Positions 42,046 through 51,108 are shown, counted from the stretch's first letter. The stretch: 64,000 nucleotides of DNA from Firmicutes bacterium ASF500 (GCA_000492175.2 CP097573.1:558001-622000), one strand, 5' to 3'. Notes: generated from the sequence alone by a model not told the origin. A program made the numbers and translations.

Positions 42046-45000
42046 ATGGCAAGAAAATTCAAAACCATGGACGGCAACAACGCCGCCGCGTATGTCAGCT
42101 ACGCCTTTACTGAGGTAGCCGGCATTTACCCCATCACGCCGTCCAGCCCCATGGCCGACTATGTGGACCAGTGGGCCGCTCAGGGGCAGAAAAATATCTT
42201 TGGCGACACCGTGAAGGTCATCGAGATGCAGTCTGAGGCTGGCGCCGCCGGCACCGTCCACGGCTCTCTCAACGCGGGCGCGCTGACCACCACCTACACC
42301 GCCTCTCAGGGCCTGCTGCTGATGATCCCCAACATGTACAAGATCGCCGGCGAGCTGCTGCCCGGCGTATTCCACGTCTCCGCCCGTACCGTAGCCGCTC
42401 AGTCCCTGAACATCTTCGGCGACCACTCCGACGTGATGGCCTGCCGTCAGACCGGCTTCGCCATGCTGGCCGAGGGCAACGTGCAGGAGGTCATGGACCT
42501 GGCTCCCGTAGCCCACCTGGCCGCTATCAAGGGCCGCGTTCCCTTTATCAACTTCTTCGACGGCTTCCGCACCTCCCACGAGATCCAGAAGGTCGCCATC
42601 TGGGACTACAAGGATCTGGGCGAGATGGTGGACATGGACGCCGTGAAGGCTTTCCGCGCCCGTGCTCTGAACCCCGAGCATCCCACCATGCGGGGCTCCC
42701 ATGAGAACGGCGACATCTTCTTCCAGCACCGCGAGGCCTGCAACAAGTACTACGACGCCCTGCCCGAGATCGTCGAGGAGTATATGGGCAAGATCAACGC
42801 CAAGCTGGGCACCAACTATCAGCTGTTCAACTACTACGGCGCGCCCGACGCCGACCGGGTCATCATCGCTATGGGCTCCATCTGCGACGTGGCCGAGGAG
42901 GTCATCGACTATATGAACGCCCACGGCGAGAAGGTCGGCCTGATTAAGGTCCGCCTGTACCGCCCCTTCCGGGCCGACAAGCTGATTGCCGCCATCCCCG
43001 CCACCGCCAAGAAGATCGCCGTTCTGGACCGGACCAAGGAGCCCGGCGCGCTGGGCGATCCTCTGTATATGGACGTTGTCACCGCTCTGGCTGGCGCCGG
43101 CATCACCGACAAGACCGTGGTGTGCGGCCGCTACGGCCTGGGCTCCAAGGACACCCCGCCCCGCAGCGTCTTTGCCGTGTATGAGAACCTGGCTCAGGAC
43201 GCCCCCGCCAACCACTTCACCATGGGCATCGTAGACGACGTGACCAACACCTCCCTGACAGAGAAGGCCGCCCCCAACACCGCCGCCGAGGGCACCATCG
43301 AGGTCAAGTTCTGGGGTCTGGGCGGCGACGGCACCGTGGGCGCCAATAAGAACTCCATCAAGATCATCGGCGACCACACCGACAAGTATGTGCAGGCTTA
43401 TTTCCAGTATGACTCCAAGAAGACCGGCGGCGTGACCGTCAGCCATCTGCGCTTCGGCGACCAGCCCATCCGCGCCCCCTACTATATTAACAAGGCCGAC
43501 TTCGTGGCCTGCCACGTGCCCGCCTATATCGTCAAGGGCTTCCCCATGGTCCGTGACGTGAAGCCCGGCGGCACCTTCCTCATCAACTGCCAGTGGACCG
43601 CTGAGGAGCTGGATAAGCACATGCCCGCCGTGGCCAAGCGGTATATCGCCGAGAACAACATCCAGGTCTACACCATCAACGCCATCGACCTGGCCCGGGA
43701 GATCGGCATGGGCAAGCGCACCAACACCATCCTCCAGTCCGCCTTCTTCGCCCTGGCCAAGGTGATGCCCGAGGCCGAGGCCATCCAGTATATGAAGGAC
43801 GCCGCCACCCACTCCTACCTGAAGAAGGGCCAGGACATTGTGGACATGAACCACAAGGCCATCGACGCCGGCGCCACCGCTTTCAAGAAGTTCGACGTGC
43901 CCGCCTCCTGGAAGGACGCGGTCGATGCCCCCAAGGAGAACAAGCACACCGGCCCCGTCAAGCTGGTGGACCTGGTGAACAACGTCCTGGATCCTGTGGA
44001 CCGCATGGACGGCGACAGCCTGCCCGTCTCCGCCTTCGAGCCCTATGTGGACGGCACCTTCGAGCTGGGCGCCGCCGCCTATGAGAAGCGGGGCGTGGCC
44101 GTCTCCGTGCCCACCTGGGACTCCTCCAAGTGCATTCAGTGCAACCAGTGCTCCTATGTCTGCCCCCACGCCACCATCCGTCCCTTCGCGCTGACTGAGG
44201 ACGAGGCCGCCAAGGCTCCCGAGGCCGCCAAGATCGTGGACGTGAAGGCCGGCAAGGGCAAGGGCCAGTACAAGTTCTCCATCGCCATCAGCCCCCTGGA
44301 CTGCATGGGCTGCTCCGTGTGTGTGAAGACCTGCCCGGTGGACGCTCTGGCTATGGTGGGCCAGGAGCAGGAGGCCGCTCAGCAGGACGTGTTCAACTAT
44401 ATGGTCGCCAACGTCTCCGCCAAGGAGGAGATGGCCGACCTGTCCGTCAAGGGCTCTCAGTTCAAGAAGCCCCTTCTGGAGTTCTCCGGCTCCTGCGCCG
44501 GCTGCGCCGAGACCGCCTACGCCCGTCTCATCACCCAGCTGTTCGGCGACCGGATGTATATCTCCAACGCCACCGGCTGCTCCTCCATCTGGGGCGGTCC
44601 CGCCGCCACCTCCCCCTACGCCACCACGCCTGATGGCAAGGGTCCCGCCTGGGCCAACTCCCTGTTCGAGGACAACGCCGAGCACGGCCTGGGTATGTAT
44701 CTGGGCCAGAAGGCCATCCGCGACCGCCTGATTGCCAAGGTAGCGGCTATGCAGCCCGAGGGCGAGGACAAGGCCATCATCGACAAGTATCTGGAGACCA
44801 AGGACGACGGTCAGGCCAACGCCGAGGCCGCCAAGGCTCTGGTCGCTCTGCTGGAGAAGTGGGCGGCCGGCGGCTGCGAGGACTCCAAGGCCATCCTGGC
44901 CGAGAAGGACTACCTTGCCAAGAAGTCCGTGTGGATCTTCGGCGGCGACGGCTGGGCCTACGACATCGGCTACGGCGGCGTGGACCACGTGCTGGCCTCC

Positions 45001-45570
45001 GGCGAGGATGTGAACATCTTCGTGTTCGACACCGAGGTGTACTCCAACACCGGCGGTCAGGCCTCCAAGGCCTCCAACATCGGTCAGGTGGCTCAGTTCG
45101 CCGCCGCCGGTAAGGTGATGCCCAAGAAGTCCCTGGCCGAGATCGCTATGACCTACGGCTATGTCTATGTGGCTCAGATCGCCATGGGCGCCAACCCCAA
45201 CCAGACCCTGAAGGCCATCGCCGAGGCCGAGGCCTATCACGGCCCCTCCCTCATCATCGGCTACGCCCCCTGTGAGATGCACTCCATCAAGGGCGGCATG
45301 GCGAACTGCCAGGTCGAGATGAAGAAGGCCGTGGAGTGCGGCTACTGGAACCTGTTCCGGTTCAACCCCGCCGCCGAGGGCGCCAAGCTGACCGTGGACT
45401 CCAAGGCCCCCGCCGGCGGCTATCAGGAGTTCCTGCTCAACGAGGCCCGCTACTCCTCCCTCACCCGCTCCTTCCCCGACCGCGCCAAGGAGCTCTTCGC
45501 CCTCAACGAGGAGACCGCCAAGCAGCGCTACGAGAAGCTGCTGCGGCTCCAGAAGATGTACGAGGGCTAA
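42046..45570 (+). CDS. nifJ: Pyruvate:ferredoxin (flavodoxin) oxidoreductase
   Basis: Oxidises pyruvate to acetyl-CoA and CO2, passing electrons to ferredoxin or flavodoxin: the central anaerobic enzyme. Single-chain form, 1,174 residues. Domain I pyruvate/thiamine region starts with YPITPSSPMADY. Two ferredoxin-type 4Fe-4S motifs lie at about 696 (CIQCNQCSYVCP) and 753 (CMGCSVCVKTCP). A further cluster region has SCAGCAETAYA. The thiamine diphosphate motif is GDGWAYDIGYGGVDHV and the C-terminal QASKASNIG is present. Codon use is restricted, as in very highly expressed genes. Own leader and terminator. Confidence 0.97.
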   Translation: MARKFKTMDGNNAAAYVSYAFTEVAGIYPITPSSPMADYVDQWAAQGQKNIFGDTVKVIEMQSEAGAAGTVHGSLNAGALTTTYTASQGLLLMIPNMYKIAGELLPGVFHVSARTVAAQSLNIFGDHSDVMACRQTGFAMLAEGNVQEVMDLAPVAHLAAIKGRVPFINFFDGFRTSHEIQKVAIWDYKDLGEMVDMDAVKAFRARALNPEHPTMRGSHENGDIFFQHREACNKYYDALPEIVEEYMGKINAKLGTNYQLFNYYGAPDADRVIIAMGSICDVAEEVIDYMNAHGEKVGLIKVRLYRPFRADKLIAAIPATAKKIAVLDRTKEPGALGDPLYMDVVTALAGAGITDKTVVCGRYGLGSKDTPPRSVFAVYENLAQDAPANHFTMGIVDDVTNTSLTEKAAPNTAAEGTIEVKFWGLGGDGTVGANKNSIKIIGDHTDKYVQAYFQYDSKKTGGVTVSHLRFGDQPIRAPYYINKADFVACHVPAYIVKGFPMVRDVKPGGTFLINCQWTAEELDKHMPAVAKRYIAENNIQVYTINAIDLAREIGMGKRTNTILQSAFFALAKVMPEAEAIQYMKDAATHSYLKKGQDIVDMNHKAIDAGATAFKKFDVPASWKDAVDAPKENKHTGPVKLVDLVNNVLDPVDRMDGDSLPVSAFEPYVDGTFELGAAAYEKRGVAVSVPTWDSSKCIQCNQCSYVCPHATIRPFALTEDEAAKAPEAAKIVDVKAGKGKGQYKFSIAISPLDCMGCSVCVKTCPVDALAMVGQEQEAAQQDVFNYMVANVSAKEEMADLSVKGSQFKKPLLEFSGSCAGCAETAYARLITQLFGDRMYISNATGCSSIWGGPAATSPYATTPDGKGPAWANSLFEDNAEHGLGMYLGQKAIRDRLIAKVAAMQPEGEDKAIIDKYLETKDDGQANAEAAKALVALLEKWAAGGCEDSKAILAEKDYLAKKSVWIFGGDGWAYDIGYGGVDHVLASGEDVNIFVFDTEVYSNTGGQASKASNIGQVAQFAAAGKVMPKKSLAEIAMTYGYVYVAQIAMGANPNQTLKAIAEAEAYHGPSLIIGYAPCEMHSIKGGMANCQVEMKKAVECGYWNLFRFNPAAEGAKLTVDSKAPAGGYQEFLLNEARYSSLTRSFPDRAKELFALNEETAKQRYEKLLRLQKMYEG

Positions 45571-45586
45571 TCCACCCAACAACCCG

Positions 45587-45622
45587 CGCCCCGCTGCTGC
45601 AAAGCAGCGGGGCGTTTGTTTG
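45587..45622 (+). terminator. Terminator after the oxidoreductase
   Basis: CGCCCCGCTGCT-GCAA-AGCAGCGGGGCG followed by TTTGTTTG. Confidence 0.9.
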
Positions 45623-45735
45623 TCGCGGGACGTGAGCGCTCCACCGAAATTCCCTTCCGGAAATTTTGCGACCTTCCCGGCAAAAACCGTACAATAAGAG
45701 TGAAAGCGCTTTTAATTGAAAAAAGGTGGTGCGCA

Positions 45736-46293
45736 ATGGAAGACAAACAGATCATTGACCTCTACTGGGAGCGGGCGGAGGACGCGATCCGGGAAACCTC
45801 GGCGAAGTACGGGCGGCTGTGCCAGTATATCGCCCAGAACATCCTATCCAGTCCGGAGGACAGCGAGGAGTGCGTTAACGACACCTGGCTGGGGCTTTGG
45901 AACGCCATCCCGCCCCAGCGGCCCAACCACTTCTCCGCCTTTATTGGAAAAATCGTCCGGAACCTGGCGCTGAAACGCTTTGACTATCTCACCGCCGCCC
46001 AGCGCAACCGGGAGACCGTCTGCTCCCTGGAGGAGCTGGGGGACTGTGTATCCGGGAAGCTAAGTGTGGAGGACGAGCTGGAAAACAGGCGGGTGGAGGA
46101 GGCCATCGACCGCTTTCTCTGGACGTTGGGTGAGACAAAGCGGACGGTCTTTATCCGCCGCTACTGGTATTTCGATTCCATCAGCAGCATCTGCCGCCGC
46201 ACCGGCTTTTCCCAGAGCAAGGTGAAGTCTATGCTCTACCATACCCGCCAAAAGCTGCGGGATTATTTAGAAAGCGAGGGAATTGAGCTATGA
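45736..46293 (+). CDS. Sigma-70 family (ECF-like) sigma factor
   Basis: 185 residues with region 2 (SSPEDSEECVNDTWLGLWNA) and region 4 (FIRRYWYFDSISSICRRTGF). It has no region 1 or 3, so it is of ECF type. ATG follows AAAGGTGG. It overlaps the next gene, a one-span membrane protein and likely partner, by four bases (ATGA). Signal unknown. Confidence 0.85.
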   Translation: MEDKQIIDLYWERAEDAIRETSAKYGRLCQYIAQNILSSPEDSEECVNDTWLGLWNAIPPQRPNHFSAFIGKIVRNLALKRFDYLTAAQRNRETVCSLEELGDCVSGKLSVEDELENRRVEEAIDRFLWTLGETKRTVFIRRYWYFDSISSICRRTGFSQSKVKSMLYHTRQKLRDYLESEGIEL

Positions 46294-46853
46294 ATGAGAG
46301 ACAATTTGCCGACCGTATTGGAAACATTGACGACCAGCTGGTCGAGGGAGCCAGGTACCGCCGAAGGGGTACGGGCGGGTTGCGCCGCCTTCTGGCCGCG
46401 GCGGCGGTAGCCGCGTTGATGGCCGTCAGCTTCACCGCGGGAGCACTGGCCTCCGGCCAGGAGGCCCCGGCGGAGACCATCGAACTGCCCGACATCGGCC
46501 TGACGCTGATCCTTCCCGACAGCTGGAAGGGCCTGTATGACGTGGAGGTTGACGGGGGCGTCACCTGGGTCTATGTTAAATCAATCCGGGAGAAGGACCC
46601 GAACTGGGGCGGGACGCTGTTCTATGTGGACCGGTCCTACGACAGGCCCATGACCCCGGAGGAGCTGTACGATATCTCGCCGGTCCCCTGCCGCTACTTG
46701 TTCTCCACGGAGAAAGGCACCTACAGCATGAATTACGCCAGTGATGTCCAGTGGAATACCGAGGACCCGGAACAGGAGGAGCTGTACCACAGGATGAATA
46801 TGGAGTGTTCGCAGATTCGTTTTCTTGTGGACGACGTTTTGTCCAATGATTAA
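46290..46853 (+). CDS. Membrane protein, likely partner/anti-sigma of the upstream sigma factor
   Basis: 187 residues. A short cytosolic N-terminus (MNERQFADRIGNIDDQ), a basic RYRRRGTGGLRRL, one membrane helix (about 36-55, LAAAAVAALMAVSFTAGALA) and an extracytoplasmic domain of about 130 residues. Translation is coupled to the sigma factor. The topology suits an anti-sigma or sensor protein, but no zinc anti-sigma motif is visible. Confidence 0.68.
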   Translation: MNERQFADRIGNIDDQLVEGARYRRRGTGGLRRLLAAAAVAALMAVSFTAGALASGQEAPAETIELPDIGLTLILPDSWKGLYDVEVDGGVTWVYVKSIREKDPNWGGTLFYVDRSYDRPMTPEELYDISPVPCRYLFSTEKGTYSMNYASDVQWNTEDPEQEELYHRMNMECSQIRFLVDDVLSND

Positions 46854-46888
46854 ATCAGCGCCCCGCCTTCCGGCGGGGCGCTGATTTA
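46853..46888 (+). terminator. Terminator after sigma/anti-sigma pair
   Basis: AAATCAGCGCCCCGCC-TTCC-GGCGGGGCGCTGATTTAA, a very stable stem with a short T tract. Confidence 0.8.
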
Positions 46889-46895
46889 ACGCTCC

Positions 46896-46924
46896 ATGTA
46901 GGGGCGGCTATCAGCCGCCCGCGG
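46896..46924. repeat. Half of an intergenic repeat element
   Basis: TGTAGGGGCGGCTATCAGCC and GCCCGC, with no right arm. Belongs to the TGTAGGG family. Confidence 0.6.
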
Positions 46925-46944
46925 GCGTAGGGGGCGGGGGCCCA

Positions 46945-47075
46945 AAAGCCTCCCTCTCCGAGGGAGGTGGCACGGCGCAGCCGTGACGGAGGGAGTCCTC
47001 CGGAGGTCTGCGGGGACCTTGGGGACTCCCTCAGTCAGCCTGCGGCTGACAGCTCCCTCAGAGAGGGAGCCTTTG
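46945..47075. repeat. MITE-like inverted repeat next to a decayed locus
   Basis: The left arm AAAGCCTCCCTCTCCGAGGG...GACGGAGGGAGTCC matches the reverse complement of the right arm (AAAGGCTCCCTCTCTGAGGG...GACTGAGGGAGTCC) over about 53 bases. It ends about 30 bases from the truncated small ORF of ribbon-helix-helix locus 2. Confidence 0.75.
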
Positions 47076-47105
47076 GAGTCCGTCAATGGTACATTGTTCT
47101 CTCGT

Positions 47106-47126
47106 TCAATTACCCTGCAAACTCAT
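47106..47126 (-). pseudogene. Remnant of the small ORF of ribbon-helix-helix locus 2
   Basis: A good ribosome site (AAGGAGG) and ATG are kept, but the frame stops after six codons (MSLQGN). At the equivalent place in locus 1 there is a 65-residue gene. A MITE-like repeat lies just beyond. Confidence 0.55.
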
Positions 47127-47148
47127 AACTTCCTCCTTGATTTTTCTC

Positions 47149-47186
47149 CGGAGGTGTGGCATAATCAGATTTACCAAGACCTTCGG
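47149..47186 (-). ncRNA. Conserved leader hairpin in ribbon-helix-helix locus 2
   Basis: On the minus strand, GAAGGTCTTGGTA pairs with TGCCACACCTCC around a loop AATCTGATTA, nearly the same loop as locus 1. One arm keeps pairing through a G-U pair. A preceding hairpin, GAAACAA/TTGTTTC, lies at about 47200-47240. Confidence 0.62.
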
Positions 47187-47236
47187 GTGATTGGGTACAG
47201 AAACAATCCGTGCATGTGGTAGTGGGCGGGTTGTTT

Positions 47237-47413
47237 CTATTTTTTGATGCGGCCATGCTGCTCCTTGATCCCCTTTCGGACTATCTCCGACCTGGAGAGC
47301 TGTTCCGCCTCGCAGCATTCGTCCAGCTGTTCCAGCGTCTCCCTGTCCAGCCTGACGCGAAGCATGAAGTCCTTGGGATTGTCGGTCAGCTTTGTGCCTT
47401 TATGGATGCCCAA
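47237..47413 (-). CDS. Ribbon-helix-helix (CopG-like) protein, second locus
   Basis: 58 residues, TTG start seven bases after AAGAGGTG. Arm GIHKGTKLTDNPKDF, strand MLRVRLD and helices RETLEQLDECCEAEQ and SRSEIVRKGIKEQ match the protein at 38819 in plan. A promoter TTGACT, 17, TGGAAT (47448-47476) with repeated GGCACA motifs lies upstream. Followed by the conserved hairpin and a truncated partner ORF. Confidence 0.75.
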   Translation of the reverse strand: MGIHKGTKLTDNPKDFMLRVRLDRETLEQLDECCEAEQLSRSEIVRKGIKEQHGRIKK

Positions 47414-47574
47414 GCGGTTCACCTCTTTTCTTAGTGGGCACAGACTAATTCCAGTGTAGGCACAAAGAAAAGTCAAGTGCTTTTTCAAAAAAATTTTCCG
47501 CTCTGTGACAAAACGGCTCCTCCAGGTGTATTTTTAGTGAAGGCCTTCCAACAGAAAAGAGCGTGAGACATACC

Positions 47575-48060
47575 ATGACACAAGCGGAGTTTATCCCCCT
47601 GGCCGAGCGGTATAAGGACACGGTATACCGCATCGCCCTGAACTACTACGGCAGCCCCTATGACGCGGACGACACGGTACAGGACGTGATGCTGAAGCTG
47701 TTTCAGCGTGAGGAATCCTTCGCCAACGAGAACCACGCCCGCTATTGGATCATCCGGGTGACCATCAACCAGTGCAAGAACGGCCTGCGCTGGGCCCAGC
47801 TGCGGCGGCACGAGGATCTGGACGCTGTCACCGCGGCGGTAGAGCTCCAGACGCCGGAGCAAAGCGAGGTCTACCGGCAGGTCATGTCCCTGCCCGAGCG
47901 GTACCGGACGGCGCTGTACCTGTTCTACTATGAGGAGCTGACGGTGAACGAGATCGCCGCCCTGCTGCGGGTCAAGCCCTCCGCTGTGACCACCCGGCTG
48001 TCCCGCGCCCGGCAGAAGCTGAAAACAAAATTGACGGAGGTATGGAACGATGAAGAATAA
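47575..48060 (+). CDS. Sigma-70 family (ECF) sigma factor, second pair
   Basis: 161 residues. Region 2 (AERYKDTVYRIALNYYGSPY, DADDTVQDVMLKLF) and region 4 (LPERYRTALYLFYYEELTVN, then EIAALLRVKPSAV). ATG at 47575 is preferred to an in-frame GTG 12 bases upstream, which lies inside the purine-rich ribosome site. The 3' end overlaps the next gene by 11 bases. The upstream motif GTGACAAAACGG (from about 47500) may be its own ECF-type promoter. Confidence 0.87.
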   Translation: MTQAEFIPLAERYKDTVYRIALNYYGSPYDADDTVQDVMLKLFQREESFANENHARYWIIRVTINQCKNGLRWAQLRRHEDLDAVTAAVELQTPEQSEVYRQVMSLPERYRTALYLFYYEELTVNEIAALLRVKPSAVTTRLSRARQKLKTKLTEVWNDEE

Positions 48061-48982
48061 GGAGCTCTACTGGGAGGTCTTTTCCCAGGTCCATACCTCC
48101 GTCCAGATCAATTTGGAGGACTTTCAAATGACGAAAAAACAGCGCGCTCCCACCCGAGTTCTGGCCGTCCTGGCCGCCTCCGCCGCCCTGCTGACGGCCA
48201 TGACCGCCGCCGCCGTGGCCTTCAACGTCTTCGGACTGCGGGACCTGGCTTTTCCGAAAAAGACCGCCATCCAGGTTCCCCACGTGGACGGCTCCACCGG
48301 CGACATCAGCTATGAGGACAGAGTGGTGGACATGATCTCCCTCCAGGGTTACGCCAACACCCCGGAGAACCAGGCCTGTGTGGAGTGGGAAAATTTTTAT
48401 CAGGAGTATACCGCTGACCGCCGTTTCAGCAACGACATCTACGACGAGGGCGGGCGGTACAGTATGTACTCCGTCTACGACGATGTAATGGCGGAACGGT
48501 TTGACGAGATCGTGGAAAAATACGGCCTGAAGCTCCATCAGTCCATGGAGGACGTGCCCGGCCGGGAGGCCTGGCTGGAGCGGTTTGGTCCCGACTTTCT
48601 GGCGGAGGGAAACATGGGCTACTACGGCTACGCCTATGACGACGGCACCTGTGCCTTTGACGGCGACCTGACCCTGGACGGCTACGGCCTGGTGGACTAT
48701 CAGTTCCACTACGCCCGGAAGGGCTATCTGGACACGGTGGTCCTGAACGTAGGCAGCCTGGAGGACTATCAGGACTGGGAGTATCAGACCCGGTGCGGGG
48801 TGGCGGTGAAGCTGTCCCTGGGCCCCAGCCGGAGCTTCATCTGGGCCGACCTGGAGGAGGGCTTCCTCTTTGTCAACGTCCTGGACGGTACCCAGGGGGA
48901 CGAAATCTTCTCCGACGGCCCCATCGACCGGGCCGGCCTGGAGGCTATCGCGGACAGCTTTGACTTCTCCGCTCTCTCCTGA
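48050..48982 (+). CDS. Membrane protein, likely anti-sigma partner of second ECF factor
   Basis: 310 residues. The N-terminal 45 residues are cytosolic (MKNKELYWEVFSQVHTSVQI), followed by one membrane helix (about 37-58, VLAVLAASAALLTAMTAAAV). The large extracytoplasmic domain is rich in Tyr and Asp and matches no family I know. The 11-base overlap with the sigma gene indicates translational coupling. A typical topology for a sigma-factor regulator. Confidence 0.7.
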   Translation: MKNKELYWEVFSQVHTSVQINLEDFQMTKKQRAPTRVLAVLAASAALLTAMTAAAVAFNVFGLRDLAFPKKTAIQVPHVDGSTGDISYEDRVVDMISLQGYANTPENQACVEWENFYQEYTADRRFSNDIYDEGGRYSMYSVYDDVMAERFDEIVEKYGLKLHQSMEDVPGREAWLERFGPDFLAEGNMGYYGYAYDDGTCAFDGDLTLDGYGLVDYQFHYARKGYLDTVVLNVGSLEDYQDWEYQTRCGVAVKLSLGPSRSFIWADLEEGFLFVNVLDGTQGDEIFSDGPIDRAGLEAIADSFDFSALS

Positions 48983-49195
48983 ATCACCAACTACTCCCGA
49001 GGGCGGGCGGCATTCAGCCGCCCGCCCCGCAATTTTACTCTTGACATTTCCCCGGGGTTCCATTTAAAATTTTTATATCCGCCCATGACGGGCGAATTTT
49101 AAGGAAATCTTAATAAAAGCTAAACGGTCCTTCAACTTGGCTGTGATACACTCTCCCTGTAACATAACCACGGTCAGCGGAAAGGAGCTGCGCAC

Positions 49196-49792
49196 ATGGA
49201 TATCACATTGGAAATGGTAGAGCGCCTGAAGGAGAAGGCCAACGTCAGCTACGCCCAGGCCAAGGCGGCGCTGGAGTACAGCGGGGGCAACCTGCTGGAC
49301 GCGCTGATCTACCTGGAGGAGAAGGGGGCCATCCCCCGGACCGAGGGGGCCTACTACTCCACCCGGAGTGAGACCCCCCAGCCGCCCCCAGCCGCCGAGC
49401 CGCTGCCCGCCCAGCTGCCCGCGAAGCATAAAAAGCAAAAGACCCCCAAGGACCCCCAGTCCAAGGGGCGGGGCGCGGGGCGGTTCTTCCACACCCTGCG
49501 CCGCTGGCTGGTGGACAACGAGCTGGAGATCTGGCGGCGGGAACAGCCCATCACCGCCCTGCCGGTGCTGATTCTGTTTCTCCTGCTGGTCTGCGCCCCC
49601 TGGGTGACCATCCCCGTTTTGGCTCTGGGGCTCTTCCTGGGCTTCCGCTACCGCTTTTCCGGCCCCGACCTGGAGCGGGACGACCTGAACGGCATGATTG
49701 GCTCGGTGGCCGACACCGCCGCCGACCTGGGCCACAAGGTCATGGAGGAGCTGAAGCACGACTGGCACTCCGACGAGAAGGACCAAAAGTAA
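49196..49792 (+). CDS. UBA-like/DUF4342-type membrane protein
   Basis: 198 residues. The N-terminal 45 residues (LEMVERLKEKANVSYAQAKA, then ALEYSGGNLLDALIYLEEKG) form a UBA/TS-N-like three-helix domain. A Pro-rich basic linker (about 60-100) leads to one or two membrane segments (ALPVLILFLLLVCAPWVTIP) and a short cytosolic tail. First gene of a run with a response regulator, flavodoxin-like protein and histidine kinase. Function unknown. Confidence 0.72.
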   Translation: MDITLEMVERLKEKANVSYAQAKAALEYSGGNLLDALIYLEEKGAIPRTEGAYYSTRSETPQPPPAAEPLPAQLPAKHKKQKTPKDPQSKGRGAGRFFHTLRRWLVDNELEIWRREQPITALPVLILFLLLVCAPWVTIPVLALGLFLGFRYRFSGPDLERDDLNGMIGSVADTAADLGHKVMEELKHDWHSDEKDQK

Positions 49793-49814
49793 GGGCGGAT
49801 ATGCTCCGCCCCAC
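49791..49814. repeat. Short relic of repeat core type C
   Basis: TAAGGGCGGATATGCTCCGC and CCCAC only. It overlaps the stop codon of the preceding gene. Confidence 0.5.
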
Positions 49815-49837
49815 AGAACCGTATGAGGTGAACCGAT

Positions 49838-50518
49838 ATGTCAGAACGCATCCTTCTGGTGGAGGACGAGGAAAAGCTGGCCCGCATGGTGGAGATGGAG
49901 CTGAAATATGAGGGCTATGAGGTGGAAAAGGCGCTGGACGGCCGCCGGGGGCTGGACCTGGCCCTGGGCGGCGGGTTCGACCTGGTTCTGCTGGACATCA
50001 TGCTGCCCCAGCTGTCCGGGATGGAGGTCCTGCGCCGCCTGCGGCGGGAGAGCCAGGTCCCGGTCATCATGCTGACCGCCCGGGACAGCGTGGTGGACAA
50101 GGTGGCCGGTCTGGACTCGGGGGCCGACGACTACATCACCAAGCCCTTTGCTATTGAGGAGCTCCTCGCCCGCATCCGGGCCGCTCTGCGGAACAAAAAC
50201 GGCCAGAGCGCCCAGAACGTCCCCCTGGCGGCGGGACCCCTGGTCATGGATGTGGACAAGCACCAGGTCCTGGTTCGGGGCCAGAGCGTGGAGCTGACCA
50301 AGAAGGAGTTCGATCTGCTCCACTGCCTACTGGAGAACAAAGGCCGGGTGCTCACCCGGGAGACCCTTTTAGACGCAGTGTGGGGCTTCGACTTTGTGGG
50401 TGAGACCAACTCGGTGGACGTCTACATCCGCTTTCTGCGGAGCAAGCTGGACGACGCCTTCGGCTTGAAGCTCATCCACACCGTCCGGGGCGTGGGGTAC
50501 GTCATCAAAGAGGATTAA
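49838..50518 (+). CDS. OmpR-family response regulator
   Basis: 226 residues. Receiver domain with phospho-acceptor Asp53 (LVLLDIMLP), acidic pocket EDEE and Lys in DYITKPF. The C-terminal winged helix (VELTKKEFDLLHCLLENKGR, RETLLDAVWG, VDVYIRFLRSKLD) binds DNA. The kinase gene at 51166 is the likely partner, with a flavodoxin-like gene between them. Confidence 0.92.
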   Translation: MSERILLVEDEEKLARMVEMELKYEGYEVEKALDGRRGLDLALGGGFDLVLLDIMLPQLSGMEVLRRLRRESQVPVIMLTARDSVVDKVAGLDSGADDYITKPFAIEELLARIRAALRNKNGQSAQNVPLAAGPLVMDVDKHQVLVRGQSVELTKKEFDLLHCLLENKGRVLTRETLLDAVWGFDFVGETNSVDVYIRFLRSKLDDAFGLKLIHTVRGVGYVIKED

Positions 50519-50531
50519 AGGAGAGGGACCT

Positions 50532-51029
50532 ATGGTCATCATCTACCATTCCAACACCGGCTTCACCCGGCAGTACGCAGAAATGCTGGCCAAGGCGGAG
50601 AAGCTAAAGGCTTACAGCGCGGACGAGGCCCCGGCAGGGCTGGAGGAGCCCGTCTTTTTCATGGGCCCCCTTATGGCCGGACACATCACTGGGCTGGACA
50701 AGGCTGTGAAAAGATACAAGGTCAAGGGCGTGTGCGGGGTGGGTATGTCCCCCGCGTCCCAACAGGTCATGGACCTGCTCGCCAAGAGCAACTACACCGC
50801 CGGAGGGGCGCTGTTCTACCTCCAGGGCGGCTGGGCCCCGGAGAAGGTGGGCTGGATCAAGCGCCGGATGGTGGGCATGGCCACCAAGTCCATCCGGGAG
50901 GGCCTGCAAGGCAAGGGCTCCCGCCGCACCCCCGAGGAGGAGCAGCAGCTGAACTTCCTCATTCACGGCGGCAGCTATGTGGCCTATGAGAACTTGAAGC
51001 CCGTCCAGGAGTGGATGAAAACCCTGTAG
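50532..51029 (+). CDS. Flavodoxin-like protein
   Basis: 165 residues. N-terminal IIYHSNTGFTRQYAEMLAK has the phosphate-binding loop pattern of flavodoxins, and FFMGPLMAGHITGLDKAVK the FMN-edge region. It starts 13 bases after the response regulator, so it is co-transcribed with a two-component system. A redox role connected to the sensed signal is possible. Its TAG stop is part of the following repeat element (CTGTAGGGACGC). Confidence 0.78.
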   Translation: MVIIYHSNTGFTRQYAEMLAKAEKLKAYSADEAPAGLEEPVFFMGPLMAGHITGLDKAVKRYKVKGVCGVGMSPASQQVMDLLAKSNYTAGGALFYLQGGWAPEKVGWIKRRMVGMATKSIREGLQGKGSRRTPEEEQQLNFLIHGGSYVAYENLKPVQEWMKTL

Positions 51030-51108
51030 GGACGCTTCACGAAGCGTCCGCCCCGTTCCAGCAACCGCACCGTATCGCATTGCGGACGCATCATGATGCG
51101 TCCCTACA
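51025..51108. repeat. Intergenic inverted repeat, core type D
   Basis: TGTAGGGACGCTTCACGAAG ... CATCATGATGCGTCCCTACA. Supplies the stop codon of the flavodoxin-like gene. Confidence 0.85.

Noticed and set aside
41974..45582. A 1,202-codon open frame antisense to pyruvate:ferredoxin oxidoreductase
   Set aside because: It mirrors the restricted codon use of a highly expressed GC-rich gene. No ribosome site and no recognisable domain.
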